Assembly: GCA_033558025.1 (NCBI GenBank)
Contig: JAUCEF010000009.1
Span: 2,418,001 to 2,482,000 of the forward strand
From: Phytophthora sp. 'mugwort'
Lineage: Eukaryota > Oomycota > Peronosporomycetes > Peronosporales > Peronosporaceae
Direction: 5' to 3'
Length of the DNA: 64,000 nucleotides
The notes under the pieces are model-generated. The model saw only the letters and a list, made by a program, of their open reading frames with translations. It searched no databases and was not told the DNA's origin. Shown here piece by piece: positions 23,501 to 34,546 of this stretch (the stretch's first letter is position 1; each line of letters starts with the position of its first letter). The position numbers and the translations under genes are program-made.

Positions 23501-25268
23501 ACCAAACTCTATGCACTCACCTTTCCAAACACGTCGTGCACAACGAAGCTGAAGAGCTTGTAGCGATTAGCACTCGTGTCGTGAGTGGAGTCGATCAAAA
23601 CCACTTCTGGGAAAGCATTGAACAGGCGCTTCATCTTCACCGTTTGAAATGTTACAACGCGAACAACATTGGATTCTGCGTCGACAAGCACGTCCGCTGC
23701 GTTTCCATCATTCTGTCTGCAGAATTCATCCAACACCCCGAACGCCCGTTGCGCATCAGTAAGGCCAACCTTCGCTCGCGTTTTTATACCCTGAACGAGA
23801 CGGTGCACGTCCCGGTGACTAGTTTTCTTGCCTGCGAGACATCGAAGTACACAATACGGTTAGGAAAAAGTTGACACTAAATTTACCAAACTCACCAAAC
23901 TTACATGTATGCTTTCGGAGATATTGCAGAATCCCCTTCGCTTTGGGTCCAGCCTTGTGCAGCACCGCCACGTCCTTGGTGAGCGCTGGGTCTTTGACAG
24001 CTCTGTTCTCAGTGTAGTGGTCCCACGTGTGTTCACTGAGATCATGTTGTGATATCCAGATGGTGTTACCTGCAGCTCCCACGTCCCGCTTAGCGTCGAC
24101 GTCACGCGAGCATTCACCGCTGCGCGGCACTTCATTCCGCGCACCTTCCAGTGTTTCCGTTTCCCCTTGCTGCACGACTTGTACTTTTGAGCGTGTGTAC
24201 ACTTCAGCGTCTTCGAATAGACACCCCATCGGTCTGGAAGCAGCATCGTAGTCTTCCGAGTCCGCTTACCCGCGAGCTTAACAGCCTTCGCCTGTTTCGC
24301 GATCTGCCTGTTGCGGACTTGCACCGAAGTGCTGGTACGCTTCAAAAAAGCTGATAGGTGTCCTTCTGCAACTTGTCGAAGGCTTCATGAAACTCCTGCC
24401 AGGAATTATACGATGTCGTCAAGCTACCGAAGAACACAGGAGCCTTTTTTCGCCACGACATTTCTGCTTTCGGTGGCGGATTTGGTGTGAATTCGGTGCG
24501 TCATCAAACTCACTGCCAGCGCAATCGTACCCTCCTCGCTGTCGGACTAGTCACATCCCTCGTCGTCGTTGTCCACCACTTCGTATCCGCCCTCTTCTTT
24601 TCCTCTGTCCTGTACGTCGTCTCCACCCTCCGCGTCCTCCATGTTATCTCCGTCCTCCGCTTCGTCTACGTCCTCCACGTTACTGCTATCGATCGAGCCG
24701 TCAGCACCTTACCACTAGCACCAGTCTGCACCTTGCGCATGCTGCTTACAAAGTCAGAGTCGTCGGAATCTTCGTGGGATACTTTGGCGTCTTCTTCTGC
24801 AATCACTCCGACCACCTCGAAGAGTGCGCTTTCATCTTCACGCGGAATATCGGCATCTTTGCCAAACATACTTCGGAGTGCGCGCCGTTCCCACCGCTTG
24901 TGGCCCCTCCGTCCCTCCTCTTCGTTGCGATCCTCCTTCAGCATGACTATGGTTGTACGTGTCAGGCGCTGGTGGCCATGCATGAGCCGAATAGTCTGGT
25001 CGACCTGCCGTGAGTGAGCTACCTGCTCCGCGAGGTGCGCCTCCAGCAAAGCAGGGTTATAGACAGTTAGGTGGGAGGGGTCCTTCTGAGCGGAAGTCCG
25101 TGTGAGCTCTCGCAGTTGTCGCTCGTTCTCTCTGATGCGAATTCGCGCGATCTCGGCACTGCCACGTTGTACACGCGTACCTTGTCGTGAATCTAAATAC
25201 CATGGGATCCTCGTGCTTGGGTCTTCACTGCTGGCACACGGGGGAGGGGGGGGGTTGACGACTGCCAC
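20540..25268 (-). pseudogene. MULE transposase with SWIM finger and C-terminal Ulp1-like peptidase
   Basis: Minus-strand exons read in order: a charged N-terminus (from 25268), a FAR1-like region (CTHAQKYKSCSKGKRKHW near 24170), and the MULE core with FPEVVLIDSTHDTSANRYK (first Asp, about 23600), VIMTEKAVHEKD (second Asp position, here Glu) and NRIESKWVRL-type sequence (Glu, about 22990). A SWIM finger (CDCIF...LPCRHVMYLR) is split by the intron 22593-22671. The C-terminus has ELHWVAFLIDKD (about 20860), FDPL and QHDGSSCGVWCI (about 20660), the His-Asp-Gln-Cys order of Ulp1 peptidases. Introns 22593-22671 and 23452-23520 are GT-AG. Frameshifts and the changed Asp suggest an inactive copy. Confidence 0.65.
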
Positions 25269-25419
25269 TCACTTTCAAAAGCGCGCGGTCCAAAATTTGA
25301 AAATCTCACGCCCCGTAACGTATTTTATCGTTCTTCATCCCAAATTCAATCCAAAACATGAAAACCGGCTCTATGCGGGACACCAAAGATTGACAAGATT
25401 TGACCAAATCTGCACATAA

Positions 25420-25640
25420 TCCGGAATTTAAATTCGGTAGCTCTAGCGTCCCCCATATAATTAAACGATTGGTTGAAAATTAATATATATTTTGTATGTG
25501 GGCCTGCCCGCCTCCACTGCGCTCCGACGGGCTTTCAATATACTGGGACCAAAACTAAACCCACCGCCGCGTAGGCGGCGGCGCTCGGCTAGTCAAGGAC
25601 AACACCAATTTCGTGCTTGCGTAAATATTTTTGCTCCTAG
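25420..25640. repeat. Candidate right terminal repeat of the MULE
   Basis: This non-coding stretch holds an AT-rich part (ATATATATT near 25485) followed by CTCCACTGCGCTCCGACGGG and CCGCCGCGTAGGCGGCGGCG-like GC-rich blocks. Read in reverse it resembles the block at 19870-19990. The spacing agrees only loosely, so this is a proposal. Confidence 0.4.
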
Positions 25641-25739
25641 TATGTAGCCATCTGTCCAACACCGACGGCACTATCCGTGTAAGTACGAAAATACAACTTA
25701 AACGCATTGAGTACAGTATTAAGACGAGCTCATCGTGCC

Positions 25740-27363
25740 ATGCTTCCGATTCACCGGCTCCGTTCTCGCCTCCCGGGCATCAGTTCGTCTTCGCGACGGT
25801 TTGGTTCTCCCGCAACTTCCTCTGTGCAGCCTTCAGAAGCTTACGACTCGCTGGTGAGAAGCGGGGATCTGCTTTTTGACGCCAAACAGGCGGCCATCAC
25901 CCGTCGATTCCTAGACAAACTGCACTCTCACCTCAACGGCTATGCATTGCCCGTTTTCCAAGCTCCAGCAGAGAATCAAAAGGAAAAGAAAAGTAAGGAA
26001 AGTGAAGCTAGCCCAAAGGAACAGACGGTGCTGGTCCCCCGAGGTCTGTACGTCTACGGAGGCGTCGGAACGGGCAAGTCGATGCTGCTTGATCTCTTCT
26101 TCCGCGGCGCCAAGGTGCAGCACAAGCGGCGCGTGCATTTCAACGAGTTCATGCTGGAAGTGCAGACTCGATTGAATCAAGAGAAGAAGAGGCAGTTGGA
26201 GCTCTACGGCCGACAGAGACACCTCGTGCTGGACGAGAGCCGAGATGTAGTGCTTCAAGTGGCTCACGGCATTGCGGACGAGAGTCACCTGCTCTGCTTC
26301 GACGAGTTTCAAGTCACAGACGTAGCAGACGCTCTCATTATGAGGAAACTCTTTGGTGTGTTCTTTGCGCGTGGTGTCGTCATGGTTGCGACGTCGAATA
26401 CTCCTCCACAGGTAAAATATATATGAAGCGTGCAGGGTATGTCTTGAGTGCTTGGATGACTGACAGTGGGTGTGGTTTTGGTAGGAATTGTACAAGGATG
26501 GCACGAATCGCGACTACTTTTTGCCGTTCTTGGACCAATTGGCAAGGCACACGAGGGTGGTATCGATGAACTCGGATGTGGACTACCGTTTCCTCTGTGA
26601 GCCTGTAGGTGGCGAGGAGACGTACTTGTCTCCTCTGACGACAGCTACAAGACAGAAAATGGATGCCGTGTATCAGGATCTACTGGTAATTAATGACGAA
26701 GATATTAATGAAAGCGAAGACGCTATTCAGGACGAGCTGCTGCGTATTCCAGTGATGATGGGACGTCTGTTGGACGTCCGAGGTCGCGCCAAGAGTGGCG
26801 TCTGTCGAGCGTCTTTCAGTTTACTGTGCGATACGGAAAAGGGCGCAGCAGATTACAAGGCGATGGCCGAGTGTTTCCATACGCTGGTGCTTGACAACGT
26901 ACCGGCCCTGACGATGGCGCAGCACGACCAAGCGCGACGGTTTATCCTGCTTGTGGATGAATTGTATGAACATCGCACTCGTCTTGTGGTATCGTCTCAA
27001 GCTGTAGAGCTTCGTGGTATTTTCCAGTTTGATGACGAAAGTGTCCGTGCGGCGTCGGTAGGTGCCAACAGCGCGTCAGTTTTTGAAGAAGAGAAGCAGC
27101 GTGTGAACCACGAGAACGCAGCAGTGGGAGTGCCGACGACGAGCTCTTGGGACGCCCCTGTAGGTGCCTACGGCCCGGCGCAAATGGCGGGCTTGGAGGT
27201 GGGTAACCTCGTTGCACTAAAAGACCTCAAGATAGCGTTCAAGCGCGCAGTCTCGCGACTGCATGAGATGCAGGGCGAGCAATACCTGGAAGAAAATATC
27301 CGCTGGCGTCCTAAACGAGCGGCACGACTGGATCAAGTTGTGCAGGTCGTTAACAACTCTTAA
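25740..27363 (+). CDS. AFG1: AFG1/LACE1-type mitochondrial ATPase
   Basis: Exons 25740-26411 and 26485-27363 (516 residues) are joined across a 73-nt GT-AG intron. AFG1-family P-loop ATPases act inside mitochondria in the turnover of unassembled proteins. Walker A is GGVGTGKS (about residue 108), Walker B LLCFDEFQ (about residue 185), followed by sensor-like VMVATSNTPPQ just before the intron; exon 2 continues with ELYKDGTNRDYFLPF, as in the family. The N-terminus (MLPIHRLRSRLPGISSSSRR) is basic and Ser-rich, a fitting mitochondrial presequence. I chose the ATG at 25740. The gene is intact and typical in length; it is the first ordinary host gene after the MULE. Confidence 0.88.
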
Positions 27364-27489
27364 AGGTTTTCATTCTGAAGTTAGAAATGGATTAAAAACA
27401 CTTGGATTATTATCTTTTCTGCGTAGATATTTCCCCATTTTCCACCAACCTTCTTATCAAAAAAAAAAAAAAAATAGCTGAGCTGTCGT

Positions 27490-28884
27490 CTAGCGGAACG
27501 CGTTAACGTCACCACTGAGAGCGTTCAAGTGCATGTCGCGGAACTCAGCCACTGGAACTTGCTGCCGTTGCTGGAAAGGGTTTTGACTCGAGTTTGTGTC
27601 ACTCCATTGTCCACTTGAGAACGAATCTGCCGCTGGAGCTGACGCCGATGGGAAGACGTCCCAGGGATTCGAAGTGGGCGACGATGGAGGACTCGGTGTC
27701 ATGGACGAAACGTTCGCTGGCATCGTTGAAAACACGGGCGCAGAAAATTCGTCTCCCCAGGATTTGGTCACACCATTCGAAGGTGAATTCATTGTCATAA
27801 ACTGCGGGATTGCATGTGGTGGCGTATAAAGCGGCTCCGAGAACCCAAAGCTTCCATTCGTGGGCGACGGCATCTGCATCTCGTTCTCCGGTGGAGGAGG
27901 CGGAGGTGACGCAAACACATCCCAACCACTCGCAGATTTGTGTGGACTATTGTGATTTGAGTCGTACGGAGGTGATTCACCCACAAACTCTTCGAATGAA
28001 GACTTGCGCACCGTACAGGAACCTGGCAGAGGGGCAGTCGCTGCTGCCATAATTGCTTCCGACCCGACATGGCCGCCATTTTGAGCTACAGTCGTGAATT
28101 GCCCCAACACGCCACCATCTTCATTTTCTTCCACTCCGTCTTCAATCAGAGCACGAATGCGACCCGTAGCTTCATGCAGACGCTCAGCATAAAAGACGCG
28201 ACCACGCAGTACACGACGAAGCAGTGGAGCCAACGCCGCATCTCGAGACATGACAAATGCACGAAGGTCACGGATAACCGTGTCGGATATTCGCGTATAT
28301 TCCTGCGTCGTAGCTGCCAGCTTCTGCTCGTTACGGAACATGCGCTCCGTGTCCTTGCTCTTTTCGCTTTTCCCTGTGCTTGCTCGCTTTTCGTGACTTT
28401 CACGTAGTCCTGCTACTTTACGTGCGTAATGATCGTACAGAGCTTTCTGCTCTTGGAACGCTGTCGCTTCGTTCTGGAGACTTCGCGCATGCTGCAGCCA
28501 GCCTCTCACGGGGATCAGGACTTCTTGTTCGAGTCGCGCGTAGCTTTCCTGGAGCACCAACAAGTCCACGTCTGCACACGCTACACGGGCCTCACCGGCG
28601 AATTGCTGCATCTCGGAGGCTCCGACAGGTTTCTGCTGGAAACTGGCAGTGCCGGTCCCACCCGACGATAGACCGTCGACAGCACCCACTACCGAGCTCG
28701 CAGCACCGTGGAAAGTCTTGAGAGAGCCTGCATAGCTCTTCAATGCCGAGTCGAGAGTCGTAAGCCGCTGTAAAGCGGACTCAAAGTCCGAGTACGCCAG
28801 GTCATACGCCACGTTGGTACTGGGCTTGGCGGCGCCTAAAGCCGTCAGCAATTTGTTCTTCGTGCGCACACGCAGCGACGACAT
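27490..28884 (-). CDS. BAR-domain protein with endocytic adaptor motifs
   Basis: A 464-residue product starts at the ATG 28884 (SSLRVRTKNKLLTALG). The N-terminal about 270 residues are helical and charged in the pattern of a BAR domain (RVRTKNKLL, then FESALQRL, LKSYAGSLKTFHGAAS, and a long coiled-coil segment), which binds curved membranes. The rest is low-complexity Pro/Ser-rich with short adaptor-type motifs: WDVF twice and NPF near the C-terminus (SQNPFQQ), which bind EH or clathrin adaptor domains. A role in endocytosis is inferred. The open frame reaches back to 28995, but that extra part looks like an upstream intron or leader. It converges on the AFG1-like gene, with about 126 bases between stops. 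Confidence 0.72.
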   Translation of the reverse strand: MSSLRVRTKNKLLTALGAAKPSTNVAYDLAYSDFESALQRLTTLDSALKSYAGSLKTFHGAASSVVGAVDGLSSGGTGTASFQQKPVGASEMQQFAGEARVACADVDLLVLQESYARLEQEVLIPVRGWLQHARSLQNEATAFQEQKALYDHYARKVAGLRESHEKRASTGKSEKSKDTERMFRNEQKLAATTQEYTRISDTVIRDLRAFVMSRDAALAPLLRRVLRGRVFYAERLHEATGRIRALIEDGVEENEDGGVLGQFTTVAQNGGHVGSEAIMAAATAPLPGSCTVRKSSFEEFVGESPPYDSNHNSPHKSASGWDVFASPPPPPPENEMQMPSPTNGSFGFSEPLYTPPHAIPQFMTMNSPSNGVTKSWGDEFSAPVFSTMPANVSSMTPSPPSSPTSNPWDVFPSASAPAADSFSSGQWSDTNSSQNPFQQRQQVPVAEFRDMHLNALSGDVNAFR

Positions 28885-29152
28885 TTGCACTGTGTCTGGA
28901 CGCTCTGGAGTCTCCTTCTCTGTCAATATCAACAATATCAAAGTAAATCTTAATCTCCAGACACGAGCGAGAGACTTGAAGACGCTTATGACCAAGGCTC
29001 AGACATGCTGGTCGAGGCCTATCAATAGTCGGCTTGACACCTGTGGAATGCAGCTTCCTCAAGCAGCGAAGACGAAGAATGACCTCGGCATCAGACAGCG
29101 AGACGGCTTGACTAAAAATATGGAGCTCTCTTGATGCTTAAACGCCGTGTCT

Positions 29153-30467
29153 CTATGTGGTGCCAGCGTAGGCAGGTTGGTAATGCAGGAACTCCTGGGC
29201 GCACTGGGTCTCGAGTGGGCAGCTCTTCGCGCACGTGTAGACGGCCAGCGTCCCCCACTCGCAAGTGCGTGCTGAGATGTCTGGCAGAGAGCTCTGCTGG
29301 TCCACGTCAAGGTAGTTCAGCAGCTGTGGCAGCACTTGGAACTCGAATTTCCGCTTGCCACCACAGCGTTCGCACGGTGGCACATCGCCAGTGTGGATAC
29401 CTTCCGAGTGCACCCACAGCACGGCCTCGTTCTCCCATCGCGAGTAGCGCAGCACCTGATCTTTTGCTAAAGCCACGCGTGTAAGAAAACGCACGTACTG
29501 AGGGTCTTGCTCCTTCGTGTGGCCTAGTGCCTCGTTCAGTTCGTGCTGTGACACATCCATATCCATGTCGTCTTCCTCGTCGTCGTTCTTGTCCTTGTCT
29601 ACGCAGTCCAAACGTCAGTTAACAGTTCACCACAAACTCAACAACTAACTCATCATAACTCACTCTGCTCAAATTCAGCCATTAGCTTGGCCTCGTGCTC
29701 ATTAACTGCCTCTCTGCTGTCTGGTTCATGGTCGATCTCGAGATCGTGTGAGGGGAAGACCCACTTGGACCCTTTAGTGACCATTTTCTCCCTTGCCTCC
29801 TCCGATTCCACCAGCAAATGCGTCATCGAACTGTTCACATCAACCACAAACATCAGCTATTCTGTCCACCTGCATCAATAGCATTCCTCACTCACCATTG
29901 CGCACACCTCTGTTTGTGTCCTCCGGCGGTCCAATGGTCCTTTTGATGCGCTTTACTGCAGTACTGGGCCACGTGACACGCGCTGCACGTGAACGTCGCA
30001 CGCTGTCCACACAGCGCACAAAGGTCCACCTTCGTCTCCATGGAAGACTTGAGCTCCAGCGCGCCGCCCTCGGCCGCGTAGAACGCATTAACCTTCGGTA
30101 GCTGCACGCGAAAGGTCTTTCCGCCCCCCTGACGGCTGCAGCCCGGAGCACGACACACGAAGACGTACAAACTACGATGGAAAGCGTCCTCCACTTCGTC
30201 CAGTGGACAATAAATTTGCAGCAAGAAGGACAGTGGAGAGTGGCATTCCACGCACTGCAGCTGCTCGGTGGACGGGATGCTCGAGGTGGACGGCACCAGC
30301 CAGCTCGGACGTCCGCCGACCTGTCCACCGTCCCATTTGGTCCAGTCCGGCTCGCAGTGCAGCGGCTTGGCGTCGATCATCACGGGCTCGTCGCATACGA
30401 AGCCCAGCTCCACGTCCGGCGCCTCCTCCTGCTCGTAGTCGTTAACGTCGTCCTCCGAGTCGCTCAT
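29153..30467 (-). CDS. PDCD2: PDCD2 (programmed cell death 2) MYND-finger protein
   Basis: Three exons (30467-29896, 29830-29664, 29598-29153) give 394 residues; introns 29831-29895 and 29599-29663 are 65 nt each and GT-AG, and the joins keep phase. Exon 1 has the PDCD2 start (GFVCDEP, then GGRPSWL) and a MYND zinc finger (CALCGQRATFTCSACHVAQY, then C...H...C) near residues 150-190. Exon 3 has the PDCD2_C region (VLRYSRW, then PPCERCGGKRKFEFQVLPQL, then WGTLAVYTC). Family members act in ribosome biogenesis, chaperoning uS5/RPS2. An acidic linker (DDEEDDMDMD) lies between. It looks intact. Confidence 0.88.
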
Positions 30468-30612
30468 GGTGTGTGTCAATGCTTGTACTATTGGATGGCT
30501 GTCATTTGGGATGGTGTATGTTATGTAAATATGGTGTTGTGAACATCATGTAAATTGATTTTGAGCCAATGGGATGCATCTGAGTCCACAGTATTCTGGA
30601 TCTGGGGTGGAG

Positions 30613-32004
30613 ATGGCGTCCAAGACGCTGGTAGTAGCCGGTGCAGGCGTCGTGGGGCTTGCGGTGGCGCGGGCGGCAGCACTCCGCGGTATCGAGGTGC
30701 TCCTGCTGGAGAAGAACTCGCTCGTGGGACAGGAGACCAGCGCGCGCAACAGCGAAGTCGTTCACGGTACGTACGTCCATCACTCTTGTACTACAATGTG
30801 GTGTACACAAACTGAACTTCAATCTGATAACGGCAAATGTGACAGCGGGTATCTACTACGCGAAGGACAGTTGGAAGGCCAAGCTCTGTGTTAAAGGGAG
30901 GACCCAGCTATACGATTTCTGCGAAGAGTTTGGTGTGCCGTTCCTTCAATGTGGCAAACTGATTGTGGCCCACTCGCATCAGTCGGAACAGCTGCGGTCG
31001 GTCCTCAAGCATGGACTGCAGAACGGCGTGAGCGACCTCAAGTTGTTGACGCAGAGTGAGGCGCACGCTATTGAGTCGCTCGTGGACTGCAATGAGGCCG
31101 TGTTCTCCCCCTCAACGGGTATCGTGGACTCGCATGGACTGATGCTGGCGCTGCAGGGTGATGCAGAGACCCACGGCGCGATGGTAGCGCGGGCGACTGC
31201 AGTTCAGGGAGGAAGCTATGATGCCAAGACGAAGACGTTCGTAATTCAAGCAATACAGGGCGAGGAAGAGCAAGAGCAAGAAGTCGAGTGCGACTACTTT
31301 GTCAATGCTACGGGCATCTTTGCACCGAAATTGCTGGACAAGGTGGTAGTTTCAGGAGTTGACTGCGCTTCGACGCTTCCGCTGCCTACTGTCCCAGAAC
31401 GGTTTGCTAAGGGCACGTACTTCAAGCTTAACCCGAAGAATCGGCCTTTCAGGTAGGACTGGACTTTTGTCTATGAGATAGAGGAAGCTTATTCTGTAGG
31501 TGAGTTGACGAGTTGCTGTTCATTTGTTTGATGCTGTTTAGTCACTTGGTGTACCCAATTCCTGAAGTCGGTGGCCTCGGTGTACATGCGACAGTTGATC
31601 TGGCAGGGAATGTCCGCTTTGGTCCCGACGTTCAGTGGATCGACAGTATCGAGTACCAGCCTGACCCGGCGAAAGCAGAAAAGTTCGCAGAGAGAATTCA
31701 AGCCTATTGGCCGGATGCGCGTCCAGAAATGCTGGAAGCGGACTATTGCGGCATTCGTCCCAAGATTGCCATTAACGGCAGCATCTTTGAGGACTTTTAT
31801 ATCGCGGTGCGTTCACTTGCTGCACTTTTGGTCGGTTTTATCGTACGAATTTAACGTGGTTCGTGCTTATCGTATTAATGACAGGATAAGCACACGCACG
31901 GCGTTCCAGGCCTCGTGCATCTATGCGGCATCGAGTCACCGGGTCTTACTGCCTCGCTCGCTATCGCTGATACTGTTGTCGACATGTTACAGGACAACGA
32001 GTGA
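30613..32004 (+). CDS. L2HGDH: L-2-hydroxyglutarate dehydrogenase-like FAD oxidoreductase
   Basis: Four exons (30613-30766, 30846-31452, 31542-31806, 31885-32004) give 381 residues with all phases kept. The enzyme oxidises L-2-hydroxyglutarate to 2-oxoglutarate, usually in mitochondria. Seen: the FAD dinucleotide motif [15 protein letters not shown] at the start, SEVVHAGIYY across intron 1, VVCD-type YFVNATG in exon 2, [17 protein letters not shown] across intron 2 and the family end [20 protein letters not shown] in exon 4. I used the ATG at 30613 (MASKTLVV); an in-frame ATG 13 codons upstream (30574) would add a short leader. It diverges from PDCD2 with about 145 bases between starts. Confidence 0.88.
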
Positions 32005-32075
32005 GGAGTAAAGTCTCAACTTTTTATAAGGCAGCAAACATGTGTAGCTGGTTGTTCTACAGTATAAGATTCAGC

Positions 32076-33136
32076 CTACACTACCCGCTCCACTTGTCTA
32101 GGTGTGTCCACTTTGCGAGGCGACGACGCTTTCGCGTCGTTATCTGCGTCGTCCCAGTCATCCGCAAGCTTTTTGGTTTTGAAAATATCATCAATCGACT
32201 CATCATCGTCTTCAAGCAGTCCCAGCTCAACTAGCGCGTCCTTCTCGATGCGTAGATGGCGCATTGAGACGATAAAGGTCATTAAGTGGCCAACGATGCT
32301 TGCAATACTCAGGTAGAACGGCGTGCCAAAGTGGTTCCCCTCGTGATGGAGCACATGGGTCTCGACCATCCAAACGCCTACCAGTGAGGCTTGTAAACCT
32401 CCTGCAACCACAGCTGTCATCGCTCCGCCATGTACAAGACGCGACTCGAGATTGTCAAAACTCACGCCGAACAGCAGTAAAAGTAGCGCAAAAGCTGCAC
32501 AAACCATTGATAGACCCGATAGGAAAACCATTGCGTGACCCGGAGCGCCGCACATGTCCGGTAGGAACTGACTCAGCCACTCAGCAACTTGCTGCCGTTC
32601 ATCAGCTGACGTATGAACCGTTCCGCGATCTTGGTCTTCTTCCCACGCAAGAAGCAGCATATCCACAGGCTTATCCGCCGCACAGAGGCTGCTAGATGTA
32701 CTGCGTTTGGACCGGGAGCATCTCCCATCGGAGAAGCCACGTGTAGCTTCACAATGTATACCCACCACGCCTTCCTGAAAGAACGAAGCACAGGTGAATG
32801 TGGCTTCGGCAGTCTCCGAGTATCTCTCGCTGTCTGTAGTAGTAGCCTGCATGAGGAAGCCGCGTAGAGTATCGCTACCTGTGCGGTTTTGTATCATGAC
32901 ACAAGTGCCCCATATCCCGAATGCCACCTCTAGATTATCCGTGATTTCTCCATCGCTATGGATATTATTGACAATAATCTCGGACCAATACGGCAATAAA
33001 AGACTCGACAGCGACAATAGCCCAGCGAGCAGTGAGCAACCCACAGCTACAGAGCAAAACACCTTTTCGTCAGCACGAAAGCTTTAGTGATAACATGATC
33101 AAACTTACCAATAGCTCCAGGTCGTGAGCACCCCAT
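32076..33136 (-). CDS. Claudin/PMP22-like four-helix membrane protein
   Basis: Exons 33136-33109 and 33046-32076 are joined over a 62-nt GT-AG intron; 332 residues starting MGCSRPGAIAVGCS. Four membrane helices are visible: LLAGLLSLSSLLLPYW, MVFLSGLSMVCAAFALLLLL, AMTAVVAGGLQASLVGVWMV and YLSIASIVGHLMTFIVSM. The order LPYW ... FGIWGTC in the first loop resembles the W-GLW-C signature of claudin/PMP22/EMP proteins. The first loop is long (about 140 residues) with paired Cys. The cytoplasmic tail is acidic then basic (EDDDESIDDIF ... SPRKVDTPR). Without the small first exon the frame would start at a GTG. Confidence 0.7.
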
Positions 33137-33286
33137 CGGTCGAGTCAATTCACAGCAAAGTCTCAATAGTAGCGTCTTCGTTTCGACTTTACCAGTGACC
33201 AAAATGATCTTCGAGTGAAACGCCCCTCGACGAATACGGACCTGAACGAAGTTGCAACGAATGAGGCTGCTGTTACATAGTCTGCC
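33137..33286. promoter_or_regulatory. Shared promoter space between divergent host genes
   Basis: 150 bases separate the starts of the tetraspan gene (minus) and the coiled-coil gene (plus). It must hold both promoters. I see no clear single element beyond an AT-poor stretch. Confidence 0.4.
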
Positions 33287-34099
33287 ATGGTTCTTGTAAG
33301 GAAAAGGTCGTCGCTAAAGCGGAAGAATGGCGGCGGTAGTTCGATCAGTTCGTCGACATTATCAGCAGATGCGTACGCGCGGCCGGTGACGCGAGCAGAG
33401 TTTATGGAGCTTGCTGCAGCAGTGAATCAGCTACAAAAGGACTCGTTAAGACACCACGCAATCGGTGAGATAAAGAGCTGGAGCGAACCTTGTGCTAAAC
33501 CATCTAACTATTCTCTTGCTGGTTATCTTAGAGTGCCAACTCGAGAACGATCTCGAGTTTGCAAGTGTACAAGTGGCAGCTAACAAGTCGGCTATAGGCT
33601 CGTTAGCCGAGCTGGTTATCGACAAGACGTCGAATATTGAGCAGCAAGGGCCACATAGTTGCAGTCGCTGCAGGTGGAGTCGGAGCAGCGACTGACTGAC
33701 GTCAAGCTGGCACTGGAGCGTCTCGAGTTCCGTCTCCGTCACCAGATACGTGACTACCAGGCACTGACGGAACAGGTCGAACGGCACCAAGAGTTGATGC
33801 AGACAATGCGTGCGCAGCTTGGGCAGACTCAACTGCTCGTGGAGAAGCAGCAGGAGCATGCCAAGACATTTGTCGAGACTGTCGAGTACACAGTAGCGAC
33901 GACTGAGACTAAAGCTATGGATGCTGCTTCCGAGTGTGCTCAAAAGCTTGAAAGCTTCCAACAGCGCATGGTTCAGTACGTCAAGAAACTCGACGGAGAC
34001 ACACAAGGTGCGTGTTGACTGTATACCAGTTTGTCACCGGGTTGCTTATGTTAATGTTCCGCTTAGAACCTCTGAAGGAGCTCTCACGACAATTACGGG
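33287..34099 (+). pseudogene. Coiled-coil host protein, 5' exons, interrupted by the CRN-Polinton insertion
   Basis: Exon 1 is 33287-33464, the intron 33465-33531 has a CTAAC branch site, exon 2 starts at 33532. A 44-nt GT-AG intron (33615-33658) restores the frame into exon 3 (33659-34007). A 59-nt intron (34008-34066) leads to exon 4, which reads EPLKELSRQLR and breaks at about 34099. The protein has a Ser/Arg/Lys-rich start and then continuous heptad repeats (for example VERHQELMQTMRAQLGQTQL). The matching continuation (SVERKINKVLMLVERGAEKM) lies 18.4 kb away at 52511. So the gene was intact before the insertion. The role is unknown; cytoskeletal or structural is a guess. Confidence 0.7.
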
Positions 34100-34546
34100 A
34101 GTAGTAATACTTAGAACATTACGCCGGCAATTTTTTTCCTTACCGTAATTTACCACCGAGAACATTCCTGAAACCTTCTTTCGGGACAGCAGCGATTTCA
34201 ACGACGCAACCTCTCGACCACCTTAGAGCGAGAGCCACGACTTTTCGATATTAGGGTAGTTTTAGAACCGCTCAACTACTGAGATCTAACAGCTGCTATT
34301 TTGACGACGCAATCTCTCGACCACCTTATAGCGAGAGCCACGTCTTTTCGATATTAGGGCGTTTCGGCCGCCAACGTTCAAACTATATTGAACAGATTCT
34401 TACCTCAAGGATTAGTTCGGACCAGCGCGACGTGGCGTCTCATCATTGGTTGAAAATCTATGTCACACACCTTCATGTCCGCTTAAGTACGCCAGAAATT
34501 CTCCCTCCCTTCTTCCTCATTCCAGAATCTGCCGGTTCGAGGAAAG
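34100..34546 (+). promoter_or_regulatory. Element 5' terminal region and CRN promoter (right copy)
   Basis: It is homologous along its length to the left copy (2364-2731), including TCTCATCATTGGTTGAAA, CTTCATGTCCGCTTAA and an Inr-like CCTCATTCCAGAA about 25 bases before the ATG. The right copy is longer because of an internal tandem duplication. Terminal repeat and promoter functions would overlap here. Confidence 0.7.
34201..34359 (+). repeat. Duplicated 56-bp block with 103-bp period
   Basis: ACGACGCAACCTCTCGACCA and the following 36 bases (34201-34256) recur at 34304-34359 with a few changes. The left element copy has only one version of this block, so the duplication arose in the right copy or was lost in the left. 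Confidence 0.7.

Noticed and set aside
24387..25017. Two overlapping long plus-strand frames
   Set aside because: Antisense to the MULE N-terminal exon; Pro/Arg- or Ser/Val-rich as expected for shadows of an acidic, charged coding strand.
33614..33659. Frameshift in the coiled-coil gene
   Set aside because: A 44-nt GT-AG interval exactly restores phase, so I treat it as a short intron, though it is near the lower size limit.
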